Shown in pieces: positions 36,356 to 46,855 of a stretch of 64,000 bases of DNA. How positions within the stretch are numbered: the first letter of the stretch is position 1; every line of letters begins with the position of its first letter. Under the pieces are notes generated by a model. That model was not told the origin of the DNA. It did not search any database and worked only from the letters and a program-made list of their open reading frames with translations. Position numbers and translations under genes: made by a program. This stretch comes from Heterocephalus glaber (lineage: Eukaryota > Chordata > Mammalia > Rodentia > Bathyergidae): contig NW_004624881.1 in assembly GCF_000247695.1 (NCBI RefSeq), positions 465,048-529,047 on the forward strand, given 5' to 3'.

Positions 36356-36371
36356 AAATTTAATTTTATTG

Positions 36372-36705
36372 GTACAGTTTAGGTATATATAAAGATCACA
36401 TTCATCAAAGGAAGTTCATACCTGTACCTGGTTTATCTTGATTCCTCTTTTTCTCCCAATCCCTTTCCCTCACTTCAACTCCCTTAACAACTTATTTGCA
36501 AAAGCTTGGTTTCCGGTTTTTCCTTCTTTTCTCATTTTTTTTCCCTTTCTCTTCTCCCTCTTCACAGTTTCCCTCTCCTTTTGAACAGTTTCTTCCCATT
36601 TTCTATTATCTATTATCCATTCAGTTTCTCACACCAGAGAGACAATGTGATATTTACACATATGTGTCTGATTTATTTCACTTAAAACATTGGAGATCTT
36701 CTTGC
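36372..36705 (-). mobile_element. L1-D: 5'-truncated LINE-1 3' end
   Basis: Begins (plus strand) ggtacagtttaggtatata and runs through the C/T-rich 3' UTR typical of the younger L1s here (compare 21720, 51410, 60670). Truncated about 440 bp from its 3' end. No ORF content. Confidence 0.8.
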
Positions 36706-37622
36706 TTACCACATTTCTTTCTTTTTTTTTTTTTTGGTACAGGGACCAAATTTCAAGTATAATAAGGTATATTAATTATAGTTATTGTACTGTACTTTAG
36801 ACATCAGAAGTTATTTCTCATATATAAGTAAAATGTGGTGTTAGATTAATCTCTCCCCATTCCCCCACTCTATGTCAATGACCATTCCACCCTCTGATTC
36901 TCTGTTCTGACTTTTAGAGACTCCAAGTATACAAGATCATGATTTTCTTTCATCTTTCTGTATATGACTTATTTAACTTAGCATAATGTCTTTGGGTTCA
37001 TCCATGTAGTTACAAAATACATTAGTTTTCCTCATTTTTAAGAATTACTAATGTCTCATTATCTATATTGATATCTTTATATAAAATGTCTGTATTCATT
37101 TCTCCATCTACAGGCATTTATTACATCCAATTTTAGTTATGACAAATAATATTGTAATAGAGACAATAGAAGATCTCAAGGTCTTGACTGACTTCTTTTG
37201 TATATATAGATATATCCAGAAGAGATAGAGCTGAGATATAAGACATTTCTATGTTTACATTTTTGAGGCATTTCTATGTTTCTATAGTGGATGTACTGAT
37301 TGAGATTTCAGCAACTGTGCTCAGGGTTCTCTCTATTATAACCCCAATACTTACTACCTTTTTTCTTTTCAGCAATAGCCCTTGTATCATGTGTGAGTAT
37401 GTATCATGGTGTCTTTAGTTTGATTTATTATATTTAGTGATGTTGAGTGCCTTTTCTATACCTGTTGGCCATTTGAATGTGTGCTTTTGAGAAATATTCA
37501 GAATCTGAGCCCCTTATTCAGTCAGATTGCCATTTTGCTATTGATTTTGATTCATTTTTGACATACTTTGGAGATTAACCTATTATCAGATATGCAGTAT
37601 GCAAGTGTTTTCTCCTTACATA
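36706..37622 (-). repeat. Old L1 3' UTR, antisense, with decayed flank
   Basis: aacttagcataatgtctttgg at 36975 matches the unit I text near 17850. A short T run plus ttggtacagggaccaaattt at 36720-36755 may be a truncated antisense ID. The rest to 37622 shows no gene. Confidence 0.5.
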
Positions 37623-38012
37623 TGAGTTAATCTTAATTGTCAGTTTAACTGAGTTAACAGATTATTGGAAAGATGATTGGATCACTGGGCTCACCATATT
37701 CATTAGCGAAATGGATATTCACAGCTGAATGTGTTGTTAAAAGGTGGGGTGTAGTTGGAGGAGATAGGTCATTAGGGTTGTGTCTTAGGAGGGTGTATCT
37801 CTTGTTGATGCTCTTCCCCTGTGCAACGATACTTGGCCACTATGAGGTCAACAGATTTTTTCTATTACTCTCTTCTTCCATGATATTTCTGCTTTGGAGG
37901 CAACCAAGCATAAATTGAAACCTCTGAAACTGTGTGCAAAAATAAACCTCTCTTCTTTTAAGTAGAGGGTTTTAGGTATTTGGTCCCAGCAATGGACAAG
38001 CTGAGCAATACA
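37623..38012 (+). mobile_element. MaLR-type LTR, 5' LTR of copy C
   Basis: 390 bp from tgagttaatctt to gagcaataca, followed directly by gaatataaataccagagaag, a MaLR-style LTR-to-internal junction. Contains gtgtcttaggagggtgtatc. The internal sequence that follows is copy C. Confidence 0.65.
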
Positions 38013-38218
38013 GAATATAAATACCAGAGAAGTGGGAGCATTGCTGTGCCTATCCCTGATCATGTCATTCACAAGCCTTGGGCCTTGTTTTCAAACATTT
38101 GTAGAAGCACAGATTGGACCTTGAATTTTGTAGGCACAACCTGGCAGCAAATTCTTTTTTCCCATGATATTAAATATTGAATCCAGAGTTTTCACATTAA
38201 GCTTCATCTGCTACCCTT

Positions 38219-38347
38219 TTAACATTTTTATTATGAGACATGGTCTCACTAAGTTCCTGAGTTTCCCAGGCTGAACTTAATTTTGTCATCTTTCTGTCTA
38301 ACAGCCAGAGTGCTGGAATTACAGGTGTGTGCCACCACTCTTGGTCT
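38219..38347 (-). mobile_element. B1-like SINE, antisense
   Basis: Plus strand: gagacatggtctcactaag, then gtgctggaattacaggtgtg and tgccaccactcttgg. Classic antisense 7SL-derived monomer of about 130 bp. Confidence 0.8.
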
Positions 38348-38919
38348 GATAGATAATTCTGATCAGATCCCAGATTAAAATACTTAAAGAATGTGGACAT
38401 GAAAGGCCAAGCTCATGAAGTTTCAAATGGGTATAAAGACTTTTTTTAGAATTGTACTAGAGACATTTGTGCTACACTTTTTCAAAACATGTTTTAGCAT
38501 TTTGTCCATGTCCTAAGACTTAGTGTGAAGGCTGAGATTAAAGGAATTATCCTAAGTAATTTGCAGAGGAAATTTGAAGTCTCCCCAATGTCTAGGCCAT
38601 GTCCTGTGTACTGCTTGTTGCTTTAGTAAGAAATTCAGAACCTAAAAGCAGACAAAAAGTTTTGAAAAAAGTAATTTTCCTCTGCAATCCCTTAGGTGGA
38701 AAAAGAGATGCAGTTGATGGAAAGATTAGCATCATTAAAAAGAGGCCAAACATTTTGAATGGCACCAGATGAAAGATGCCTTGAGACCATCTCAGGAATT
38801 AGAAAGGTCTAATCTATCACAAGTTCAAGGGTGTAAAAGTGTCACTGACAGAGCAGTAATACACAATAAGACATGGCCTTGATTTGCCCTTGCCTTGCCT
38901 CCATGTTTTATTTCCCACA

Positions 38920-39405
38920 AACTGTTGTGTTCCAGAAATGTAGTAGTCAGTGCTGCTCAGTGCTCAGGCCTAGTGTATCAAAAAGTTTTGTAACTGTCTG
39001 ATCTCTCAAGACTATTCTATTAGCTCTACCCCCTTATAGGAATATTCTGTTAACTCAGCCCTCCTGCTTCAGTGAGCATGCTCTCCTACTCCTAGGAGGC
39101 TTCCATTTCAGGTGAAGGGCTCAGACATTGGAGTACAAACTGCTCTGTGTCTGCTGATGTAATAATAGGTTTTTCCCCACCTCTTGGCATGACTTTTGGA
39201 CTCGAGAGTCTTCAAATTGCAATGGCTCTGATCTAGAGCTGTAACACTGATCTGTAACACTCAGCTGTGCCTCAGAGCTGTGGCACTCGCTTGTGACATT
39301 GAGCTATAACACTTGGGTATAACCATAAGCTGTTCCATTTTGCCAGAACATAACTTTTCACATGTTTAATAAAATTCTGGGTCTGGATCCCTTGCTAGAG
39401 AAGGG
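38920..39405 (+). mobile_element. Probable solo ERV1-like LTR
   Basis: Interrupts MaLR internal text that is continuous in copy D. Contains taataaaattctggg near 39368, a typical polyadenylation region of class I LTRs, and before it a run of short degenerate repeats around gagctgtaacact (39235-39320). I could not define exact ends or a duplication. Confidence 0.45.
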
Positions 39406-40085
39406 ACTTATAGGGAATTGGTCTCTGAGGTTCATTTCATTATATTCAAGCCCCATCACTCAGAACCCACAGGTGCCATGTTTCAAGGGGCCCTGGCTAC
39501 TGCTAGTTTGAGATCTTGACATTGTCCACCTGAGCCCAAAGACTGTTTCAGAGTACAGAAAGTAAGAGATGTAGGATCATGAAATCTTCTTTTCAGATTT
39601 GAAAAGGAGGTGTGAAAAGTCAGTCAATGTACCCATAGAGGGCAGGGTGTAAAGCTTTGGAAATGGAGACCTCTGGAAGTTGGAGATGCCAGGAACATGG
39701 AAATCAGGCAGAAAGCAGAGCCAGCTCAAAAGAGAGACTGTGTGTGCTGTAACTTGGAAGGCCATTGAATGAGGCCACAAAGCTCCCCAAACTTCACATC
39801 TCACCACCATATGATCTGGATGCCAGGCCTAGAACTGCATGACTTTATGTTTGCTCTACTGGTTTCTGAAATTTATTTGGCACAAATACTTTCTGTTTAC
39901 CTGTCCCTGCCCTTTGGAATTGGAATTTATTCTGTGCCAATATATCTTGAGATTCTCTAATTTGTTATTTGCATTTTACAGGGAATCACAGCTAAAGGTT
40001 TAGCTGTGACTTGGGCATCTCTCAAGTCAATCAAATTCACAATCAAGCTTAACCATCACAGAAAGTATAAATCAGTTTTCACCTG

Positions 40086-41195
40086 TGGTCTTTTTTTGCA
40101 TTTGCAATATTCTTTTAAAATAGTTTATTATAAATCAGTTTCATGGAGCACAAGGAAGTAAAACGAGTATGTGGAACCTTACAGAAAACAAGCAAAGAGC
40201 AGAGGAGGGCCAAGATGAGTCTAGTGCCATGGCAGGTGGATTCCTGGTGGCAAAGGATGCTGTAAGGGAAACCAGACAACCCAGTGAGACTCTGCAAATA
40301 GCAGCACAACAAACAAACAGTTCTGTTGTAAGATAGCCCTGGGTAATCTGGCCCATGTTTCTGTGATGCTACTTCCATAACTCTGTGGCAAAGGTCAAAG
40401 CCCTTATATGGAGAAAGGGTCTGCATCACTGGAGGTGGCATGCCCATAGGAATCCCCAATCCAGGAAGGACCCCTACTGGAGGATCCATTGGTAGCAGCA
40501 TGCCAGGAGGAGGGCCCATCATGCCTGGAGAAAGTGTCGATTGACCCATAGGTGGGGGAGGATCCTCATACCCAGTTGGGTACATGGTCAGGGCCCCGGC
40601 AATACTAGCTGTAGCAGCAGCTACACCAGCTGCCACAGTACCTATTATTTGTGGGATCACCTCCTGTTGGGATGGCCCACCCACACCATGGACTGGCCTA
40701 GAAAGTCCTGCAGGAGCCTGTGGTATGGGAACCCCAGGAAGTATGCTACTATCAGCAGCTCTGCCAATTCCTTGGGCCCAGTAGCTCTAGGAAGTGATGC
40801 TTGAGCAATGACAGTATCTTTGTGAGGAGGTTCTTCTACTGTCATTGAGACAAGGTTCTTCCCTCAAAGCGGCACCAATCTGAGGGCTGGTTTCTCTTCC
40901 CTTTCTGCTTGTTTAGAGTTATTTGGCTTTATCTTCCTGAACCTGTCACAGTCACACAGGAACAAATTCACATGTTTGTTGATAGCCCGGAAGTTACCAA
41001 TGAAGAGCTGGCCTTGCAGAGTGGACCTCATCCTGTAGTCAGTGTGCTGGAGCATCTTGCTGCTCTGCCCACCATGCCAGTAGTGGCTCTGATGCCTTCA
41101 ATTGGTGCTAGACTCCCCTTTGCAGAGGCCTAGCTGGAGCCAGCAGTCTGTTTCCTGCTGCTGCTACTGAAAGTTCAGCTGCCAGTAAAATGTAC
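40086..41195 (-). pseudogene. SNRPB: Processed pseudogene of SmB/B' (SNRPB-like)
   Basis: SmB/B' is a core protein of the spliceosomal snRNP Sm ring. The minus strand carries a degenerate ATG at 41075, then [44 protein letters not shown], then MTVEEPPHKDT in another frame, [10 protein letters not shown], and the proline-rich tail with [17 protein letters not shown] and [17 protein letters not shown] and [10 protein letters not shown] favour SNRPB over the paralogous SNRPN. Introns are absent; an antisense AATAAA lies at 40124-40129 with a T run at 40091, the expected A tail. Frameshifts and loss of the normal stop kill it; the tail frame runs into 3' UTR. Inserted into copy C tract, with the unfilled site visible in copies A (18538) and B (23935). 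Confidence 0.9.
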
Positions 41196-41326
41196 CAGTG
41201 TTCTTTTGAAGTGGATCTGCCTGAGAACACAGGGATCAGTTGCCAGCTAGTTTCTCTGCCCTACTCACTTTTTACGAACTCTTATTCCTCTTCACAATAA
41301 ACAAGCATTTTCCTACTGTGAATATT

Positions 41327-41342
41327 ACTAAAAAGCATTGCT
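41327..41342. repeat. Target-site duplication, left (U6 fragment)
   Basis: actaaaaagcattgct, matching 41366-41381 (actaaaaaacattgct) at 15 of 16 positions. The match extends by gtg, which the insert's first three bases share. Confidence 0.85.
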
Positions 41343-41372
41343 GTGCTTGCTTCAGCAGTGCATATACTAAAA
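41343..41372 (+). pseudogene. Retroposed 5' fragment of U6 snRNA
   Basis: gtgcttgcttcagcagtgca then tatactaaaa matches U6 snRNA nucleotides 1-30 with a few transition-type changes. U6 is the catalytic spliceosomal RNA made by Pol III; here only the 5' stem region is present, without the ACAGAG box, so it is non-functional. The insert starts exactly at U6 position 1 and its 3' end (actaaaa, U6 24-30) overlaps the target duplication, implying priming by a 7-nt match. Copy A keeps the empty site (tactaaaaagcactgtgtgg near 18661). Confidence 0.88.
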
Positions 41373-41381
41373 AACATTGCT
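41366..41381. repeat. Target-site duplication, right (U6 fragment)
   Basis: actaaaaaacattgct, partner of 41327-41342; its first seven bases are also the U6 3' overlap. Confidence 0.85.
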
Positions 41382-42465
41382 GTGGGGTGAAAACCCCCTT
41401 GGAAAAGATGGGAGACTAGGAAGGGGCATCACATGTGGCAGACAGCAGTGAAAGTGCAGAGGGCTTAGGTGTGAGATACTGTGGGGGCATGGCCTGGTCC
41501 CTGCAGAGATGAACATGCTGAGACCCAGGATGCCTCCCTCTCATCCTTCCACATCCATCAACTACACCCATCACCTCCCCTTTACTCCTCACCTCTTTGT
41601 TAATATCAGCCTTACTATTACCATCCAAACATGAAAGAGATGTTACAAGAATGCATGGTTAAGACATTTGATTAAAAAGTACAGAGGTTCTTTCAGATGA
41701 AAAATATATTTGATAAGCCTGGTTTACTTGCAAATGAGGACTGGAGCTGCTCACTTAGTTGTTGGGAGAATTTTTTCAAAATTCAATTTGCCTATTCTTG
41801 AATTCCAGATTTTTATAAAAATGCATTAAATCAAACACATGGTGTGCCCTAGACATTACTCTCTAATGATCATTTCTTCATTTCCTCAAATAGCACACTC
41901 GTTTTAGAGTTTAATGCTTTTACTCCATGTAGAAGCAAGACTAGGTAGTTTATCTTTCTGTGTTTAGCTTAGTTAATTTACTATAATGTTTTTCAATTAT
42001 ATTCAAGTTATCACAGATGGAAGGAGTTGTCTTTGTGGGACCAAATAATATTCCTTTGTGTACACATACTATATTTTATTTTGCCTTCATTCATTGATAG
42101 GTACTTAGTATTATTCGACAACTTAGCTTTTGGGAATGGTATTGCAATCACCAATAATGTGCAGGTATCTCTATAGAGATATGGACCATGCTACACACTG
42201 TGTCTGTGGCATACAAATATGTTGAAAGGATTGAGAAAAAGCATGATTACTCTATTGATTTCAGAGGACAACTTTCTTAACAAAATTTTTCTCAGGTTAT
42301 AATATTAATAAATTTTTGGAGAAAGGAACTATTTTCTTTGAAGTTATACATACTTCTTTGGAAAAGCAGATAGAATATGCCAGTATTCATGGATCTGTGC
42401 ATGTAGTTGCTCAGGATACAGGTAGGGATCTTCTGATTTTCCAGGACTTCACTTCACCCTGGGAT

Positions 42466-43371
42466 TGCAGGATCCTCTTCTATGCTGTCTTCATATCCTT
42501 GTTTCTCAGCATGTAGGTGAGTTGGTTGAGGACTGGGGTGATAACACAGTAGAAGAAGGACATGAACTTGGCCTGGGTGCTGTGGGAAGGAGGTTGGAGG
42601 TACATGTAGATGTCTGATCCAAAGTACATGAGGACCACCAGCAAGTGGGAACTGCAAATGCTGAGTGCTTGTGCCTGCCTTCAGCTGAAGGTAATTTCAG
42701 TACAGCCCCAGCAATGAAGATGTAGGTGATGACCACCATCAGGGGAGCCACCATACAAAATGGGATGGCTTCTATAACCAGGGCCATGTCATTAATAGAG
42801 GTATTCCCACAGGCCAGCTTGATGAGCACAGACACCTCACAGAAGTGGTCCAGGGTTTGGTGCCCACAGATGGGGAGCTGGATGGTGAGTGTGGCTGGGA
42901 GCAGAGAATTGGCCAGGTCACTGGACCAGAAGGCAGCTGTCATATGTACACACACCATGGGAAGGATTATGAGAGTGTACTGGAGGAGATGGCAGATGGG
43001 TACATAGCAATCAGTGGCCATCATGGCCAGGAAGATGCATTCAGTGGTGCCTGTCCAAGTATGAACATAGAACTGTGTGATGAAGCCACAGGCAGAAATT
43101 ATCTTGTCTGGTCCCCCAAGTTGGCCAGCAGCTGGGGCACAATAGTGCAGGTGATACAGAGGTCCAGCAGAGAGAGCTTGTCCAGGAAGAAGCACATGGG
43201 TGTCTGGAGTCTGGGGTCCACCAGGGAGAGGATGTTGATGGAGCTATTCCCCACCAGGGTGAGGATGTAGGAGACCAGGACCACTACAAAGAGGAGCCTC
43301 TCCAGTCACAGAAACTCTGAGAAGCCCAGCAGGACAAAAGTGTTAGGAAAACTAGCATTTTCTCTTTCCAT
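42466..43371 (-). pseudogene. Olfactory receptor pseudogene 2 (paralog of pseudogene 1)
   Basis: Seven-membrane-segment odorant receptor remnant, about 300 codons, start ATG at 43371 (MERENASFPNTFVLLGFSEF), close kin of 25170-26079. Visible: GN in TM1, PMCFFLDKLSLLDL in TM2 (Tyr to Cys in the PMY motif), CEVSVLIKLACG in the second outer loop, VVITYIFIA in TM5, and TM7 reading NQLTY instead of NPLIY. The DRY region reads MATDCYVPI, with the same Arg-to-Cys change as pseudogene 1. Breaks: a stop replacing a Trp-like codon right after SEFL in the N-terminus, frameshifts near 43110 and in TM6 near 42665, and a stop at 42480-42482. It would have bound odorants in nasal sensory neurons. Confidence 0.9.
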
Positions 43372-44420
43372 AGCATCTGTCTCTAATATATGGTTGGAAG
43401 GAAAGAGACAAGGTTGAAGATAAATTTTGCTTTTCTATTTCTATAGTCCTATGGCAAATTCTCATCTTTCATTTTGTTGTTGGGATGATTCCCATCAGTA
43501 TTAGAAGATGTCATCAAATATCACACTGCTGCTGTATAATTATTACATATCCCTTGAATTTGAAATAGGGATGGAGCTGAAAGTTCCTAGAAAGGATGAT
43601 TTTAGTGTGATCTCAGGAGCCTGATATGCTCCTAGAATGCAGGCATTAAAGTCTGTGTTGATGAATTTTCAGAAAGAAACATGTATTGTCTTGGCAGTTA
43701 GACCAGATTCTTTTCATGTTACAGGTTGACAAAGCACTTGTCTGAATTTTATCCATCCTCCCAGACATTGTGGAACACTGAGTTTAAAGGTGATAGACTA
43801 ATTATTCTGACACAGGAAATGTCACAAAAAAGAGCATTCATGCTATAGCATGGGCACTGCTCCATGCTTTTAGCCAGGTTATCAGTGAGAATCAAGAGCA
43901 GAGAGAAGAGAAGGATTTCACAAGCTAAGGGTCAAATAAGTTATGGTTGCTACAGAGATTAGTGCAATTAATGAAGCTGAGTACTTTACAAAGGGCAAGA
44001 TAAGAGATGCCCTGAAGGTATCTTAGGAATCAGCATGACCCTACCTACATAGGTTCAAGTATATATAGCATAAATCTTTCATTTGGAACGAGAACCCCTG
44101 AGTGCTGTCCTTGAGCAAGTCTGCCTAGAGGATTGGTTCTCTCAGATTCAATTCTCCATGCTCAGCCATCCAGGCACTCAGAGGCCACAGCGGCCATTGT
44201 CCAAGGGGCTCTGGCTACTGCTCATGCTGATGTAAGACCTTGGTTTCATCAACATAGGGCTTGATTTGCAGATATGAGAATTGCAGGCTTGAGTCATGGA
44301 AACTTCTAGCAGCATTTCAATGTAAGGTCTGGGAGCCCAGACACTGTGTGGCAGGGTGCCATTCCCCAAAGGGGGCCCCAGAGAATATGAATTGGAGTAT
44401 GAATCATCATTCCTAGTGTC
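43372..44420 (+). repeat. MaLR internal sequence, partial copy D
   Basis: 43990-44420 aligns with copy C at 38770-39730, but without the ERV1-like LTR found there: gagatgccctgaaggtatct, gattggttctctcagattc, ccaaggggctctggctactg. The first 600 bp right after OR pseudogene 2 are not clearly classified. Confidence 0.5.
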
Positions 44421-46775
44421 TTCCTGTGCCTGCTTAAGTATTAACCAATGTTATAGTCATGTGCCCTGAGTAGCTTACACAATGGACAGTGGGTTTGGTG
44501 CCCCTTATTGGTTGGTGTGGAGCATGCTCCTCCTGAATGAGCAGATTCTCTACCTTGATATCCTGACTTTCTCCTTCTCTCCTTCAATTCTCTAGGCACA
44601 TTAAAGATCACTGTTTGAAAGTGTTGTTCTGGTAAAACTTCCAGCAGGTCTTGGTCAAGATTTCTTCCTGTTGGTTCCTTTAGTTTTCATTTCAATAGGC
44701 CATATGCCCCTATGTCTTTATAGATCTCATTAATTTGGTGAAAAGTGCACATTTAAATCTCAAAACAGGAACTGCATCTGTCCCCTTCCCTAGGTTTGTG
44801 GTTTGTCCCCTGTGTTTGTCTCTCATGGTTCTAGCTTTCTTGCTTTAGGCTGTCTGTGTCCTGGGCACCAGATGGGGTGAGGGTGACCTCTCACAAGTCT
44901 TCCTGAATCTCTGCCTCCTCTGTGCATGCACCATGAGTGAATCTTTTTTTTTCTGACAAGAAAACTGCACACTATGTGATGTTTTAATACATCTTATAAT
45001 GTTCAAGCAGGGCAAGCACATCTACCTCCTCACACACTTCTTATTTCTTGGTGGTGAAAACACTCAAATCAATGTTCTATCTCCTAGAAATATACGGTAC
45101 ATACAGAAATCTGTAGTCACCCTAATGGGCAGGAGACACTAGAATTTATTTCTTTGATGTAATTCTTTGTACCATGTCCTGGAGCTCTCTTCTCTGGAGC
45201 TGGGGTGCATGACAGGGACATCCACACCTGTCCTCCAGTGCCTGTGATGCAGGCACCAGCTCCCTGGTATTGGGGAGGGGTCTCCAGGGAACCCCTGCCC
45301 TGTGCTGAAGTGCAGCCTCTCCTGGAGCTGAGTCACTGCTGGTCCTGTTGCCAGGTGAGATACAGATTTGACCTGCATCAACCGCAGTTCATGTCAGAAA
45401 CTGTCTCTTGGCTCACAGCCACTGCCATACATCAGGGATCTGTCTGTCACCTGTGGAGTTCTGCGGGCCACCTGGTTGCAGTGGGGAAAGATGGGTTCCC
45501 TCATCAAGTCAGCATTCTAGTGCCTCTGTTTCCTCTGCTGTTTTCACTTCTCTCTCTCATTTCATTACACCCTAGTCTCTTGTCAGACTTTTCATATCCT
45601 TTGGCATTAAAAAATAACAGTATGATATAATTTTTGTAGGCCATGAATGTTCAAGCTCTATGATTTGATTTCTGTTTCAGATATCCTACATCATTTTATG
45701 AGTACATGTCTGGAGTGCATGGTGAGTGACTACATGCACCATGGATGTTGGTGCAAGGAAGTAACACATCTCAATTCTTTTTTCTTCCCCTCCCCACCTC
45801 TGTCCTCTCTCTCGGTCTCCTTCCAGTTACACAGTCCAGCCTGTGTCTCAGCCTCAGCTACCATGAGGTCCTGACTTTCGATTGTGAGGGGACCCTTCCA
45901 TCCTGCCCTGCTCAGGGACACCTTCCTCCCATCTGAAAGAATCGGGGTCCCCAGCCAGGACCCAGAGCATAAGACTGCAGAGGGTATGCAGCGCTGAGCA
46001 GCACATGGAGGACACACGACCCTGACTGGTGTGTGCACACATCCCAATTAGCTCTCACATCCCTGGGGACAGTGATCTTCAAATTACAGCTTCAGCCTCA
46101 GTGTGCAGAGGAGCCTCCTGCCATGCTGAAGCCGTGAATGTTTCAGTGGACATTCAAATTGCACATATTTCATGTTGGCTTCTCAGCTCACCCCAGGTCC
46201 TATTTGGATGAGCACATTTGTCTTCTTACCCACCACCCTGGAACTCAGTGTACCCACAGGGTTCTCTCGACAACAGCCCCTTCAGCTTTGATGTTTTCCT
46301 TTTGAATGTTTTTACACCTATCCATTTAAATATCTAACTGGATGATTTAGTTGTTAATTAAAAGAAACCTTGCTCTTCAGAAAGTGCTTCTTACACTCCC
46401 AGAAAGTCCCCTTTTGTGGGTCTTAGTTCAACACTTCCCTGAGACAGGAAGTAGCTTTTGGCTCCTATGCTTAGCTGCTAACACTGCATCTGCCAGGCTT
46501 GCTGTCAGACAGCATTGTACTTTAACTGTCAGCATCACCACCTTCAGCACAGCACTATTTTCATGGTTGTGCATTATTCTGTGGTGTTCTGTAGCCCCCC
46601 AGGGACATCTGTCCATCGCAAGCTTATACAAATACTTCATTGTCATTTCCATAGGACCTCATTGTGCCTCCATAATTCATATGTTGGAGACCTCACCTCC
46701 ATGTGTCTGTATTGGTGGCCCTTCAGGAGGTTGCTAATGTTATAGGAAGTACAGGTGAGGACCCCATTCGACAGG
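44421..46775. other. Unassigned sequence with an old L1 3' fragment
   Basis: 44940-45130 resembles the antisense old L1 3' UTR (gatgttttaatacatcttataa). The remaining sequence, including a 141-codon frame at 45205-45630 and others near 46351-46737, gives no recognisable protein; codon content looks random and I call no gene. Confidence 0.35.
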
Positions 46776-46823
46776 CCCATATTCTTAGAAGTGACTCTCT
46801 CAATCTCTCTCTCTCACTCTCTG

Positions 46824-46851
<28 letters not shown>
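46776..46851. repeat. (CT)n followed by (TA)n microsatellite
   Basis: A cttctc/tctctc-rich stretch passes at 46824 into about 13 perfect TA units ending at 46851. Confidence 0.9.

Positions 46852-46855
<4 letters not shown>

Larger units (their letters stand above)
38013..40085 (+). mobile_element. MaLR internal sequence, copy C
   Basis: Non-coding internal sequence from the LTR at 38012 to about 40030, then the start of the shared tract. Interrupted by a B1-like SINE (38219-38347) and an ERV1-like LTR (about 38920-39405). Conserved landmarks with copies A, B and D include ccctggctactgct near 39490 and ttgtgccaatatatcttgag-like text near 39935. Confidence 0.65.
41196..42465 (+). repeat. Shared tract copy C, right part
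   Basis: Continues the tract shared with 18550-19500 and 24000-24900: atctgcctgagaacac, then a cacaataaacaagcattttcc phrase, then an antisense old L1 3' end (about 41950-42190). Interrupted by the U6 fragment. Leads into OR pseudogene 2. Confidence 0.6.

Noticed and set aside
40541..40804. Plus-strand frames of 66-87 codons over the SNRPB-like copy
   Set aside because: Antisense shadows of the proline-rich SmB tail.
41343..41372. Functional U6 gene
   Set aside because: Only the first 30 nt are present, with no upstream promoter elements and no terminator.
45205..45630. 141-codon plus-strand open frame
   Set aside because: No recognisable domain, low-complexity end, no paralogous conservation; treated as chance ORF.
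46825..46851. TATA-type promoter
   Set aside because: It is a plain (TA)n microsatellite with no downstream gene.
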